NCBI GenBank assembly: GCA_002497075.1
Contig: DAML01000034.1
Location: 1-28,186, forward strand
Source of the DNA: Methanomassiliicoccaceae archaeon UBA472
Lineage (GTDB): Archaea; Thermoplasmatota; Thermoplasmata; Methanomassiliicoccales; UBA472
Direction: 5' to 3'
DNA length: 28,186 nt
Each line of letters opens with the position of its first letter. Position 1 is the stretch's first letter. The translations under genes were made by a program, and so were the position numbers. The notes under the pieces were generated by a model. It did no database searches. It saw only the letters and a list, made by a program, of their open reading frames with translations, and was not told where the DNA came from. Positions 15,595 to 23,142 of this stretch are shown one piece after another.

Positions 15595-16137
15595 ATGTTC
15601 GTCTACAATCTCCTAGTGACCTTTCACGGCAATCAGAAAGGCCACTCCGAGCAGGAAGTGCGGGAGCGATTGACGGAACTGGGGGCATACGTGGAGCGGC
15701 TGGAGACCTGCGAGGTGGAAGGGGTGTTCCTTGTACAGGCGGGAGGGGACGCTAAGGTCCTGGTCGCCCAGCTCAAGCGCCTGTGCCAAGAGGACCCGGT
15801 GGGGTTCCAGTACACCCATCACTGGGTCCCGATCGAGAGATGGATGCCTTCGGACAAAGAGGAGATCAGAAAGAACGCTTTGGAGCTTGGCAAGAGCATC
15901 GGAACGGACGAGACCTGGATGATGCACCTGCACAAGCGCCATATGACGGAACATTACGACGACCTGATCGCCTATCTGACCGAGCCGTTGAACCGCGGAA
16001 CGGTGGACCTGAACGATCCGGACCGGATACTGGCGGTGGAGATACTGGGGAAGAACACCGGCATGTCGATGCTGAACAGGCACGAGCTGCTGGACGTCAA
16101 CAAGGTCAGGACCGAGTCTGGGCAAGGCAAGGTGTGA
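15595..16137 (+). CDS. THUMP-domain protein
   Basis: 180 residues from ATG 15595. GAGGTG (15583-15588) lies 6 nt before it and decides against the in-frame GTG at 15586. NLLVTFHGNQKGHSEQEVRERLTELG and VEGVFLVQAGGDAKVLVAQLKRLCQEDP look like the alternating strands and helices of a THUMP RNA-binding domain, and HHWVPIERWMPSDKEEIRKN fits its end, as in Tan1- and ThiI-like proteins. There is no methyltransferase or sulfurtransferase domain, so it may be an accessory subunit for tRNA modification (acetylation, methylation or thiolation). Residues about 110-180 carry LGKNTGMSMLNRHELLDVNKV, consistent with the end of stand-alone THUMP proteins. Confidence 0.72.
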   Translation: MFVYNLLVTFHGNQKGHSEQEVRERLTELGAYVERLETCEVEGVFLVQAGGDAKVLVAQLKRLCQEDPVGFQYTHHWVPIERWMPSDKEEIRKNALELGKSIGTDETWMMHLHKRHMTEHYDDLIAYLTEPLNRGTVDLNDPDRILAVEILGKNTGMSMLNRHELLDVNKVRTESGQGKV

Positions 16138-16154
16138 GATCTCGAAGTATAAAC

Positions 16155-16173
16155 GCTCCCGGCCAGCGGGAGC
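16155..16173 (+). terminator. Hairpin after the THUMP gene
   Basis: GCTCCCG-gccag-CGGGAGC is a 7-bp stem just after the stop. It is flanked by a further short repeat, CGAAG (16143-16147) and CTTCG (16173-16177). Only scattered T residues follow, so it is a weaker terminator than the one after the exporter gene. Confidence 0.5.
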
Positions 16174-16361
16174 TTCGTTGTGATTTGGGCTTAGCGTATT
16201 TGAGCTTGCTTTCTACGTTCCTCGAGACGTTTGCGCATGTTGATTATTATTCATTAGACAAAATCTCCGCAGACGCTTGCCATAAAATAATTTACACACC
16301 ATATAAAAATTGAACGAAGGACCGCAAGCTATAAAAGATAAAAAAAAATCTCCCGCTCTTC
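16174..16361 (+). promoter_or_regulatory. AT-rich region with three TATA-like boxes before a leaderless gene
   Basis: The stretch holds no open frame worth calling. TATA-like elements occur at 16281-16290 (CATAAAATAA), 16300-16309 (CATATAAAAA) and 16329-16338 (CTATAAAAGA). The last is about 27 nt before ATG 16362, the leaderless spacing. The other two could be alternative promoters or could drive a short RNA. No tRNA-like fold was seen by eye. Confidence 0.55.
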
Positions 16362-16580
16362 ATGGTATCCCCTCAAGTTGAGAAACTGTTCACCGCGTTG
16401 GTAAAGGCCGGAGCGACCGCCGAGGACAAGGCCGTCAGCGCCGAGAAGGCCACCTCCCTGTCCAAGCTGCCCAAGGCGCAGTGCATGAACGCCATCCAGG
16501 AGCTGAAGAAGGTCGGCGCCCTCAAGGACAAGAAGAACAACAACTCTGTCTATTACTATCTGGTAAAAACTTCGCTGTGA
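16362..16580 (+). CDS. Small winged-helix-like protein
   Basis: 72 residues. The pattern is a single compact winged-helix-like domain: a first helix (VSPQVEKLFTALVKAG), a second (KAVSAEKATSLSKL), a recognition-like helix (PKAQCMNAIQELKKVGAL), then a basic hairpin (KDKKNNNSVYYYLVKTSL). It resembles single-domain archaeal DNA-binding proteins, but I cannot name a family. TATA box CTATAAAAGA (16329-16338) lies about 27 nt before the ATG and there is no Shine-Dalgarno site, so the mRNA is probably leaderless. The high Lys content fits nucleic-acid binding. It is followed by a GGGATGCC repeat hairpin and then by proA. Confidence 0.65.
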   Translation: MVSPQVEKLFTALVKAGATAEDKAVSAEKATSLSKLPKAQCMNAIQELKKVGALKDKKNNNSVYYYLVKTSL

Positions 16581-16588
16581 GCGCCCCC

Positions 16589-16616
16589 GGGGATGCCTGG
16601 CATCCCTCGGGATGCC
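16589..16616 (+). repeat. Triple GGGATGCC repeat able to form a hairpin
   Basis: GGGATGCC (16590-16597), its reverse complement GGCATCCC (16599-16606) and GGGATGCC again (16609-16616) lie between the small winged-helix-like gene and proA. The first two pair, with GGGATG-cctgg-CATCCC as the realistic stem, and the second and third can also pair, giving two exclusive folds. It may act as a terminator or an attenuator-like element before proBA. Confidence 0.45.
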
Positions 16617-16697
16617 CCCGAAAACCCATTATCTTGTCATCCTGTTCTAGACCCCTTCCACCCTAGGTTGTCGAAAGGTTCATCAAATCCACCCGCC

Positions 16698-18002
16698 ATG
16701 CCATGCTCCGTCATGGACGCTGTCGAGACCGCCGCAAGGAACGCCAAGGACGCTTCGTACCGTTTGCAGAGCCTGACCCAGGCGGTCAGGAACGAGGCGC
16801 TGCAGGAGATCGCCGCAGCCCTGCAAGACCACGCTGACGATATTGTCAAGGCTAACCAGGCCGATGTCAAGGAGGCAGAGAAGGCCGGTCTGTCCAAGGT
16901 CCTGGTAAAACGCCTCCGTTATGATCACGCCAAGATCAAGGAGTCCGTGGATTCCCTGTTCTCATTGGTCAAGCAGGAGGACCCCATTGGAAAGATCGTT
17001 TCTCGCACGGAGCTCGATTCGGGACTGGTCCTGGAAAGGGTGACCTGCCCGATCGGCGTCATCGGCGTAATATTCGAGGCGAGGCCGGAGGCCCTGGTGC
17101 AGATATCGTCCCTGTGCCTGAAGTCCGGGAACGCGGTCATGCTCAAAGGTGGTTCGGAAGCGCACCGTACGAACGAGGCTTTGGCCAAGGTCATCGTCCA
17201 TGCCGTCACCGACCTGGACGAGCGGTTCGCATCGGCCGTTCAGTTACTGTCGACACGCGAGGAGATCAATCAGCTGTTGGCAATGGACCAGTTCGTCGAC
17301 CTAATAATTCCCAGGGGGTCCAATCAGCTGGTGAGGTTCATCAAGGAGCACACCAAGATCCCTGTTCTTGGTCATGCGGACGGCATATGCCACACCTATG
17401 TGGACGAGTCGGCCGATCTGGATATGGCGATGAGCGTGTGCTTCGACGCCAAGGTGCAGTATCCCGCGGTCTGCAACGCCATGGAGACCTTGCTGGTGCA
17501 CGAGAACGTCGCGCTGACCTTCATTCCGGCCATGGCCGAGCGGTTCCAACAGGCCGGCGTGGAGCTTCGCGGTGATGAAGGGGCCTGTACGATGGCGGAG
17601 ATGAAGGAGGCCAGCGAGGAGGACTGGAGCACCGAGTACAACGATCTGGTGCTCTCGATCAAGATTGTTTCCAACCTGGAGGAGGCGGTGCAGCATATCA
17701 ACCGGTACGGGTCGCACCACAGCGATGCTATCGTCGCTACCGATGAAAGGGCGGCGCAGCGCTTCATGGACGAGGTCGATTCGTCCTCGGTCATGTGGAA
17801 CTGCTCCACCCGCTTTGCGGACGGCTTCCGCTACGGGCTCGGCGCGGAGGTGGGCATAAGCACCAACAAGACCCATGCCCGCGGACCGGTTGGACTCGAG
17901 GGTTTGACAATCTACAAATATCGCCTGAGGGGCTCCGGCCATATCGTATCGGACTACGTTGGCGAGAGCGCCAAGCAGTTCACCCACAGGAAATTGCTAT
18001 GA
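16698..18002 (+). CDS. proA: Glutamate-5-semialdehyde dehydrogenase (gamma-glutamyl phosphate reductase)
   Basis: 434 residues from ATG 16698 (429 from ATG 16713), close to the family length of about 417. It reduces gamma-glutamyl phosphate to glutamate-5-semialdehyde with NADPH, the second step of proline synthesis. Seen: the N-terminal helical NADP fold, CPIGVIGVIFEARPEA, SGNAVMLKGGSEAHRTNEAL, DLIIPRGSNQLVRFIKEH, catalytic Cys259 in QYPAVCNAMETLLVH, and the C-terminal RFADGFRYGLGAEVGISTNK with ARGPVGLEGL. The open frame extends upstream, but that part is low-complexity Pro-rich sequence over the repeat hairpin, so the later ATG is preferred. The ATGA overlap with proB shows translational coupling. 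The order proA-proB is the reverse of the usual bacterial one. Confidence 0.93.
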   Translation: MPCSVMDAVETAARNAKDASYRLQSLTQAVRNEALQEIAAALQDHADDIVKANQADVKEAEKAGLSKVLVKRLRYDHAKIKESVDSLFSLVKQEDPIGKIVSRTELDSGLVLERVTCPIGVIGVIFEARPEALVQISSLCLKSGNAVMLKGGSEAHRTNEALAKVIVHAVTDLDERFASAVQLLSTREEINQLLAMDQFVDLIIPRGSNQLVRFIKEHTKIPVLGHADGICHTYVDESADLDMAMSVCFDAKVQYPAVCNAMETLLVHENVALTFIPAMAERFQQAGVELRGDEGACTMAEMKEASEEDWSTEYNDLVLSIKIVSNLEEAVQHINRYGSHHSDAIVATDERAAQRFMDEVDSSSVMWNCSTRFADGFRYGLGAEVGISTNKTHARGPVGLEGLTIYKYRLRGSGHIVSDYVGESAKQFTHRKLL

Positions 18003-19099
18003 GGGACATCAGCGTCACGCGGGCGGTCATCAAGATCGGCACCAACACCATCTGCGACGAGACCGGGCAGGTCGACTCCGAGTATCTGGACGGTATAGCC
18101 CGCCAGGTGCTGGAGCTCGAACGGTTGGGCATCCAGTCCATCATCGTTACGTCCGGCGCCATTGGTTCCGGGAGCAGCGAGCTGAAGCTGGACGATGTGC
18201 AGAAGGACATTCCGCACAAGCAGGCCTGCGCAGCTGTCGGCCAGGCGGCGTTAATGCTCACCTATCGCGAGGTGTTCGCCCGCCACGACAAGTCCGTGGG
18301 GCAGCTGCTTCTCACGTACGACGCCTTCTCGGACCGCAAGGTGTATCTTAATCTCCGAAAGACGGTGGACGCCCTGTTCGAGCTCGGCGTGATACCGATC
18401 GTCAACGAGAACGATGTCATATCCACCGACGAGATCGGAGCGACCTTCGGCGACAACGATAAGCTTTCCGCGCTCGTCGCCAGCAAGGTGGACGCCGACC
18501 TCCTCATTCTTCTCACGGACGTCGACGGTCTCTACGACCGCAACCCGGAGACGGACCAGGACGCCCGGTTCATCGACACGGTCGATGAGATAACCAAGGA
18601 CATCGAGATGATGGCCGGTGGCGGGACCAGCGGCCGTTCCAAGGGCGGCATGAAGACGAAAATCAACGCCGCCCGCATCGCCATGGGCGCGGGATGCAAT
18701 ACGGTCATCGCCAACGGCCGGGCGGAGAACGTCATCGTTCGGATAGTCCGGGGAGAGACCGTTGGTACGTTCTTCTCTGCCAAGGCGCTTTACACCAATC
18801 GGGAGCGTTGGATCCTTTACGCCAGCCCAAGGGGCAAGATCACCGTGGACGCGGGTGCGGAGGAGGCTTTGCGCGACGGTGGAAGTCTTCTGCCTTGCGG
18901 CATCACCTCGGTGGAAGGCCGCTTCAAGGCCGGTGACGTGGTCCGCATAAGCACCTTCGCCAAGGGCGTGGTCAACTTCCCGTCCGGCGAGATAATGCAG
19001 CTGAAGGCGGCCTGCGAGAAGGAGAAGAAGAAGGGCAACGGAAAGGTGCACAACGACAGCGTGGTGTTGGACCACTGCAACATAGTGTTCCACGATTGA
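17999..19099 (+). CDS. proB: Glutamate 5-kinase with PUA domain
   Basis: 366 residues. It phosphorylates L-glutamate to gamma-glutamyl phosphate, the first step of proline synthesis. The amino-acid-kinase domain (about 1-255) shows VIKIGTNTI, IIVTSGAIGSG, IVNENDVISTDEIGATFGDN, LLTDVDGLYDRNP and GGMKTKINAARIAMGAG. A C-terminal PUA domain (about 275-355) contains GGSLLPCGITSVEGRFKAGD, as in E. coli-type ProB. The start overlaps the proA stop (ATGA). Feedback inhibition by proline is usual for the family. No proC is in this window. The 3' end lies 7 bp from the convergent histidine kinase gene. Confidence 0.93.
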   Translation: MRDISVTRAVIKIGTNTICDETGQVDSEYLDGIARQVLELERLGIQSIIVTSGAIGSGSSELKLDDVQKDIPHKQACAAVGQAALMLTYREVFARHDKSVGQLLLTYDAFSDRKVYLNLRKTVDALFELGVIPIVNENDVISTDEIGATFGDNDKLSALVASKVDADLLILLTDVDGLYDRNPETDQDARFIDTVDEITKDIEMMAGGGTSGRSKGGMKTKINAARIAMGAGCNTVIANGRAENVIVRIVRGETVGTFFSAKALYTNRERWILYASPRGKITVDAGAEEALRDGGSLLPCGITSVEGRFKAGDVVRISTFAKGVVNFPSGEIMQLKAACEKEKKKGNGKVHNDSVVLDHCNIVFHD

Positions 19100-19106
19100 T
19101 GCGAAC

Positions 19107-20156
19107 TCAGGCGGCCCGGAAGGTCAGCTCGAAGCGAGCTCCGCCCCGGGGATCGTTGCTGGCCGTTATGCTTCCGCCGTAGCGCTGCATGGTCCTCATG
19201 ACCAGGTAGAGGCCGAGCCCGGTGCCGCGGGATTCGCCGAAAGCGATCCCTTCCATGAACACCCTGGACATGTACTCCTCCTTGATGCCGATGCCGTCGT
19301 CCCTGGCCGTAAGGAACGTCTGGCCTTTGGAGGATGTGATGACGAACTCCATCCTTTCGGCCTTTCCGTGGCGCTTGGCGTTCCTGGCCAGGTTCTCGAT
19401 GACCGCGGTCAGCGCGGGATCGGCCAGCACCTTACCCTCTCCGACCACGGAATAGGGCAGGTCCAATCCTTTCATCACCTTGTCGATGACCTCCCGCAGT
19501 TCGGTGGCGGCCATCTCGGCGCGGGAGAGCAGGAAGTGATCGAGCTCCCTCATCTGGGCGATTATGTTCTGCATCCGCTGCAAGGAGGATTGGGCGCGGA
19601 GCAGGTCCTTCTCCCGGCTGTTGAGCTTGTACAGGTCCAGGGAGGAGCTGATGACCAGCAGTTCGTTGGCGATATCGTGCCGCAGGATCTTGTTGGCCAC
19701 GCCCAGGGACTCCGACAGTCTGGCGAGCTGGTCCTGGGAATCACGCAGCTCCTGCAGAAGGCGGATATTGGAGAAGGCGATCTCCAAGGCGTCCGGGATC
19801 ACTAGGAGCATGGCCAGCTTCTCGTCCATCGACCGGGGCTGCTCCACCTCGTCGGCGCACAGTATCCCAACCCTCACCCCTTTTTCCTTGATCGCCAGAG
19901 CGAAACCCTTCTTGGACGGAAGGAGCTTGACGATCTGGTTGGGAAGAAGACGCGCCCCGGAGGTCCAGGGACCGCAGTCGCCCATGGGACGGCTTCCGTC
20001 ATCCGGGAGGTAGCATATCGATCCCGGCTGGAAGACCCCGGCCACCATGTCCATGGCCGCCCTCATGGCGGATTCCCGGTCCTCGCAGCCCTGTAGGGTG
20101 TGCAAAAGGTCCAGGAACTGCGGGCGGCTGCGGTCGTGGTCTTGATTATCGCTCAT
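19107..20156 (-). CDS. Soluble histidine kinase with GAF-like sensor domain
   Basis: 349 residues and no membrane segment, so a cytoplasmic sensor. Residues about 10-135 look like a GAF-type domain (VFQPGSICYLPDDG, FALAIKEKGVRVGILCADE). A coiled linker (about 128-155, LLQELRDSQDQLARLSESLG) leads to the H-box with His160 in ILRHDIANELLVI. The catalytic domain has an N-box (ENLARNAKRHGK, 254-265), G1 (DDGIGI, 286-291) and G2 (GTGLGLYLVM, 311-320). No receiver or output domain and no response-regulator gene is adjacent, so its partner is elsewhere. Many such kinases occur in methanogenic archaea. A minus-strand TATA box (about 20184-20195) lies some 34 nt before the ATG, giving at most a very short leader. 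Confidence 0.88.
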   Translation of the reverse strand: MSDNQDHDRSRPQFLDLLHTLQGCEDRESAMRAAMDMVAGVFQPGSICYLPDDGSRPMGDCGPWTSGARLLPNQIVKLLPSKKGFALAIKEKGVRVGILCADEVEQPRSMDEKLAMLLVIPDALEIAFSNIRLLQELRDSQDQLARLSESLGVANKILRHDIANELLVISSSLDLYKLNSREKDLLRAQSSLQRMQNIIAQMRELDHFLLSRAEMAATELREVIDKVMKGLDLPYSVVGEGKVLADPALTAVIENLARNAKRHGKAERMEFVITSSKGQTFLTARDDGIGIKEEYMSRVFMEGIAFGESRGTGLGLYLVMRTMQRYGGSITASNDPRGGARFELTFRAA

Positions 20157-20183
20157 GATAAGCTTGCTGAACTATCCCCTCGG

Positions 20184-20195
20184 CCTATAAAATCG
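20184..20195 (-). promoter_or_regulatory. TATA-like box for the histidine kinase
   Basis: On the minus strand GATTTTATAGG lies about 34 nt before the kinase ATG (20156), allowing a leader of roughly 7 nt. Confidence 0.5.
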
Positions 20196-20255
20196 TTACA
20201 ATTTCATTCAGCCTTTTGATATTCAGAATACGCGAATTAAACGATAAGATCGAGC

Positions 20256-20522
20256 TCATCTCATCATCTCATTGAGGAGGTCGTGCACCAGCCAAACGTC
20301 CATGGGACCGATCAGCCCTTCATTCTTCTTCGGGCCTTCCGTGCCCAGCGGAAGCCTCTGGCTGACGCCGTTTAACGGCGGGTCGGAGCGGATCAGGGAG
20401 CGGATGACGCCCCCCAGCTGGTACTCCTCAAAATAGTAGTCCAGCATCTCCGGGTCGGGGATTATGGCCTGACCAACACGGGGATGGCGAGGCCGCAATA
20501 GTCTGACCAGCAGAGAAGACAT
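20256..20522 (-). CDS. Small protein, unknown function
   Basis: 88 residues. I recognise no family. The N-terminus is basic (MSSLLVRLLRPRHPRVG), followed by IIPDPEMLDYYFEEYQLGGVIRSLIRSD, which looks like helices, a Pro/Gly-rich middle, and GLIGPMDVWLVHDLLNEMMR at the end. No membrane segment or Cys. Its reality is supported by a minus-strand TATA box (about 20545-20555) 28 nt before the ATG, the same leaderless spacing as other genes here, and by its independent position between two minus-strand genes. DNA or protein binding is possible from charge but cannot be shown. Confidence 0.55.
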   Translation of the reverse strand: MSSLLVRLLRPRHPRVGQAIIPDPEMLDYYFEEYQLGGVIRSLIRSDPPLNGVSQRLPLGTEGPKKNEGLIGPMDVWLVHDLLNEMMR

Positions 20523-20544
20523 AGCTCTAGGGACACTGCCGAGC

Positions 20545-20555
20545 GTATTTTAACG
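20545..20555 (-). promoter_or_regulatory. TATA-like box for the small protein gene
   Basis: On the minus strand CGTTAAAATACG is centred about 28 nt before ATG 20522, which fits a leaderless transcript. Confidence 0.5.
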
Positions 20556-20592
20556 TATCGTCCCCCGGTGCGACAGAAGCTCCACGCGGCGG

Positions 20593-21690
20593 CTACAGGT
20601 CCTTGAAACCACGGACCTTCTCGCGCATGGGAACGCCCTCCCTGGCCACATCAGGCAGCGACATTTTGTCCAGCCGGCGCACCGTAGGAAGCCCTTCCGG
20701 GAAGGTTCTGGCGAACTCCCGCAGCAGGTAATCGTGCACCACGCCGTTCCCACGAAGCCCGTCGAGGGACCAATCCTCCAGCGCCTCCAGCACTCCCTCC
20801 CGTCCGCCGCGATAGAACAGCTCGGTCAATATCGAGGTCACTATGGCGTTGTCCGAAACGACGCCGACCTCCGCCTCCCTCAGCGCGGGAAGATTACCGT
20901 TGAATGCGACGGCCAGACCGCCGCTCCTCTTGACCACCTGCAGCACCCGGGCGTCCGTCTCCCCGTCGCCCACGTACATGCAGTCCTCCAGGGGGACGCT
21001 CATCCTCTTGCATATCTCGACCACCGAGGTAGCTTTTTCGTCACCGCCTACCGGGTTGACCTGGCTGACCAGCTGGTATGCGGAAAGATCGGTCATCTCG
21101 GTCCAGAATATATCGTCCAGGCGGCGGAGGACAAGCCTGTCGTCCGGGCTCAGGTCCCTGACGTTGCTGGCGCTGTCCGGAACCTCCAGGAGCGGCAGCC
21201 GCACGATCTCCTGGGCCATGTTTTGCAGCGTCTCCGTCTCCCAGTCCTCGATGTCCAGCATGTCCATGCTCAGGCGGGTGCAGAAGGTGTTCTCGAACGG
21301 GAAGCCGATGTGATCGCAGGCCGCCCCCACGTAATGCTCGTAGCTGGTGCTGACCACGAAGCTGGACATTAGCTCCTGGGCGAAACGCATGGCCTTGTCC
21401 GCCCCGGGAACGATGCGCAGGTTGTCCTTGGAGAAGCGTAGCAGCGAGGAATCCGTGACGCCGTAGGCCTTGAGGAACGGAAGTATCAGACGAAGAGAAT
21501 CGCCAGGCTTGACCCCTTCCTTGCGCGAGACATTGGAGAGCACCTTCTCGTAGCGTCGGATGGCCTGGTACAGCCGGTCACCGTTCTCCACGACGGCCGT
21601 GGTGATCTCGCGGGCGTTGTCGTTGGCGGTTATCGGCCCCTGCAGGTCGGAGACCAATATCTTCCCCTCGAAGGGGAACGCCTCGTCCAT
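20593..21690 (-). CDS. HAD-superfamily protein, EhaR-like
   Basis: 365 residues. HAD motifs: Asp15 in ILVSDLQGPITANDNA, a motif II Ser in VVSTSYEHY (about 112-120), Lys219 in GGDEKATS, and motif IV GDGETD with Asp242 and Asp246. The N-terminal phrase DLQGPITANDNA resembles DLEGPISPQDNA of the archaeal family annotated as energy-converting hydrogenase A subunit R (EhaR). No other Eha gene is nearby. The second motif I residue, normally the acid/base Asp of phosphatases, is Gln17, so ordinary phosphatase chemistry is doubtful. The C-terminus (about 300-365) is an added helical region. ACGGAG lies 9 nt before the ATG. A stronger GGAGGTGA site lies about 20 nt upstream, inside a 4-codon in-frame reading unit that starts at 21720 and ends in TGA. 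Confidence 0.72.
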   Translation of the reverse strand: MDEAFPFEGKILVSDLQGPITANDNAREITTAVVENGDRLYQAIRRYEKVLSNVSRKEGVKPGDSLRLILPFLKAYGVTDSSLLRFSKDNLRIVPGADKAMRFAQELMSSFVVSTSYEHYVGAACDHIGFPFENTFCTRLSMDMLDIEDWETETLQNMAQEIVRLPLLEVPDSASNVRDLSPDDRLVLRRLDDIFWTEMTDLSAYQLVSQVNPVGGDEKATSVVEICKRMSVPLEDCMYVGDGETDARVLQVVKRSGGLAVAFNGNLPALREAEVGVVSDNAIVTSILTELFYRGGREGVLEALEDWSLDGLRGNGVVHDYLLREFARTFPEGLPTVRRLDKMSLPDVAREGVPMREKVRGFKDL

Positions 21691-21772
21691 TATATCGAAC
21701 TCCGTTCAGCTCACCTCCATTTTCCGGCGTTGGCATAACGGAAGGTCCCCTTATCTAGGTAACGATTCCTGT

Positions 21773-22177
21773 TCAGATATCGAAGACCACTCGGACCAGC
21801 GGCCGCACCGGATCGACGGACATCATGTGGTACGTGATGGCCTTGATCTCTTTCTTTGGATCGTGCCTCCGCGCATCGTACTTCTCCCCCCAGGCCCGGC
21901 AGTGCACCTCATTGCCGAAGAAGGTCACGGAGAACCTGGAAAACACCATGCCCGTAACGTCAAAAACGTATAGGAACTCCGAGAGGAAGTTGTAGAGCAT
22001 CGATTCGTGGTCGTGCCCCTCCACCACGAACTGCCTCTCCTCCCGCTCCCGCACCTTGCTGGCGTCAACCATCTGGTCCATCAGGGCGTAGGCGGCGTTG
22101 GAGAAGCATTCCTCCAAGGATCTGCCGAAGGCCTCCACCATAACGTCCGCGGTGTGGTCCAGGGTGCGGTACTTCAC
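21773..22177 (-). CDS. Archease (RtcB RNA-ligase cofactor)
   Basis: 134 residues from GTG 22177. Archease speeds up guanylylation and turnover of the tRNA ligase RtcB. The family start KYRTLDHTADVMVEAFG is clear, followed by SLEECFSNAAYALMDQMVD, a middle helix HDHESMLYNFLSEFLYVFD, and the terminal KEIKAITYHMMSV...VRVVFDI with the conserved last Asp. The metal/active-site Asp is in DHTAD. The open frame continues upstream to 22255, but GTG 22177 matches the usual start of the family and lies 27 nt from a minus-strand TATA box (about 22199-22208), so it is leaderless. rtcB is not in this window. It is divergent from nadX. Confidence 0.9.
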   Translation of the reverse strand: MKYRTLDHTADVMVEAFGRSLEECFSNAAYALMDQMVDASKVREREERQFVVEGHDHESMLYNFLSEFLYVFDVTGMVFSRFSVTFFGNEVHCRAWGEKYDARRHDPKKEIKAITYHMMSVDPVRPLVRVVFDI

Positions 22178-22286
22178 GCCTGTGTGATGGATAGTGACGT
22201 TTAAAATAACACGCCTGCCACCTTGACCCGACCACGTGCTGGGGCGGGGGGACAAGGTTATATCAGGGTTTGGCGATTAAGCGCCG
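22178..22286. promoter_or_regulatory. Divergent archease/nadX promoter region
   Basis: Minus-strand TATA box TTATTTTAAAC (about 22199-22209) serves archease GTG 22177. Plus-strand GGTTATATC (22256-22264) lies about 27 nt before nadX ATG 22287. Between them is an imperfect 18-bp palindrome around CACGTG (22227-22244; seven of nine pairs match), a possible shared operator of low certainty. Confidence 0.55.
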
Positions 22287-23105
22287 ATGCGACTCCTCAT
22301 CATCGGTAGCGGGGCCATCGGAACCACTCTGGCCGAGGCCATCCAGGACATGGACGAGTTCGATATATTCTATATCACCGACAAGAACGAGGACCGGGCA
22401 AGGAAGATAGCCGCCCGGTGCAAGAAGGCCAAGTTCATATCCCCCACCGACGAGAGCATCAAGGCCCACCTGAAGAACGTGGACCTGGTCGTGGAGGCAG
22501 CCTCCCAGGAGGCCGTGCATCATTACGTTCCGATCGTTCTGGGAATGGGAGTGGACGTCCTGGTCATGAGCGTCGGCGCCTTCGCTGACGATGATACAAG
22601 GGAGCGGTGCTTCAACGTGGCCAAGCGCAAAGGCGGCCGTCTTTACGTACCGTCAGGCGCCATCTGCGGCACGGACGGATTGCATTCCGCGTCGGCCGAC
22701 GTCATTCACAGCGTGGAGCTCACGTCCACCAAGGGCCCGAAGAGCTTCCAGGACAACGAATACCTGCGCTCCCAGAACGTCGATGTGAACACGCTCAAAG
22801 AAAAGACCGTGATCTTCGAAGGATCGGCCAGGGAGGCCGTGCAGCACTTCCCGAAGAACGTGAACGTCTCGGCGACGATATCGCTGATCGGCATGGGCCT
22901 GGACAAGACCAAGGTCAAGCTGGTCTGCGATCCCGTTTCCGACTGCAACACCCACCGTCTGGAGGTCAGGGGAGAGTTCGGGCACATCGTGTGCGAGACG
23001 GACAACCTGCCCTTCCCGTCCAATCCGGCCACCAGCTATCTGGCGGCGCTATCCGCCATCGCGGCGATAAGGCGCATCGCCGGCAACGTTTGGATAGGCA
23101 TCTAG
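22287..23105 (+). CDS. nadX: L-aspartate dehydrogenase
   Basis: 272 residues, the usual length. It oxidises L-aspartate to iminoaspartate with NAD(P)+, supplying quinolinate synthase (NadA) in NAD synthesis in place of NadB. Rossmann motif GSGAIG is at 7-12. The rest shows the family pattern VDLVVEAASQEAVHHYVP, VMSVGAFAD, RLYVPSGAICGTDGL, PKNVNVSATISL and the catalytic His223 in CNTHRLEVRG. NPATSYLAALSAIAAIRRI closes the protein. The TATA box lies about 27 nt before the ATG with no Shine-Dalgarno site, so it is leaderless. nadA and nadC are not in the window. The gene ends in TAG. Confidence 0.9.
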   Translation: MRLLIIGSGAIGTTLAEAIQDMDEFDIFYITDKNEDRARKIAARCKKAKFISPTDESIKAHLKNVDLVVEAASQEAVHHYVPIVLGMGVDVLVMSVGAFADDDTRERCFNVAKRKGGRLYVPSGAICGTDGLHSASADVIHSVELTSTKGPKSFQDNEYLRSQNVDVNTLKEKTVIFEGSAREAVQHFPKNVNVSATISLIGMGLDKTKVKLVCDPVSDCNTHRLEVRGEFGHIVCETDNLPFPSNPATSYLAALSAIAAIRRIAGNVWIGI

Positions 23106-23110
23106 GGATT

Positions 23111-23120
23111 TCCTAAATAC
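23111..23120 (+). promoter_or_regulatory. TATA-like box for the M24 peptidase operon
   Basis: TCCTAAATAC is centred about 27 nt before GTG 23143 and 36 nt before ATG 23152. It starts 5 bp after the nadX stop. Confidence 0.5.
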
Positions 23121-23142
23121 CGCCAATTCCCTTTCGGGCTTC

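Noticed and set aside
22227..22244. CACGTG-centred palindrome treated as a strong operator
   Set aside because: Only seven of nine pairs match and the surroundings are G/C runs; it is kept only as a note in the promoter entry.
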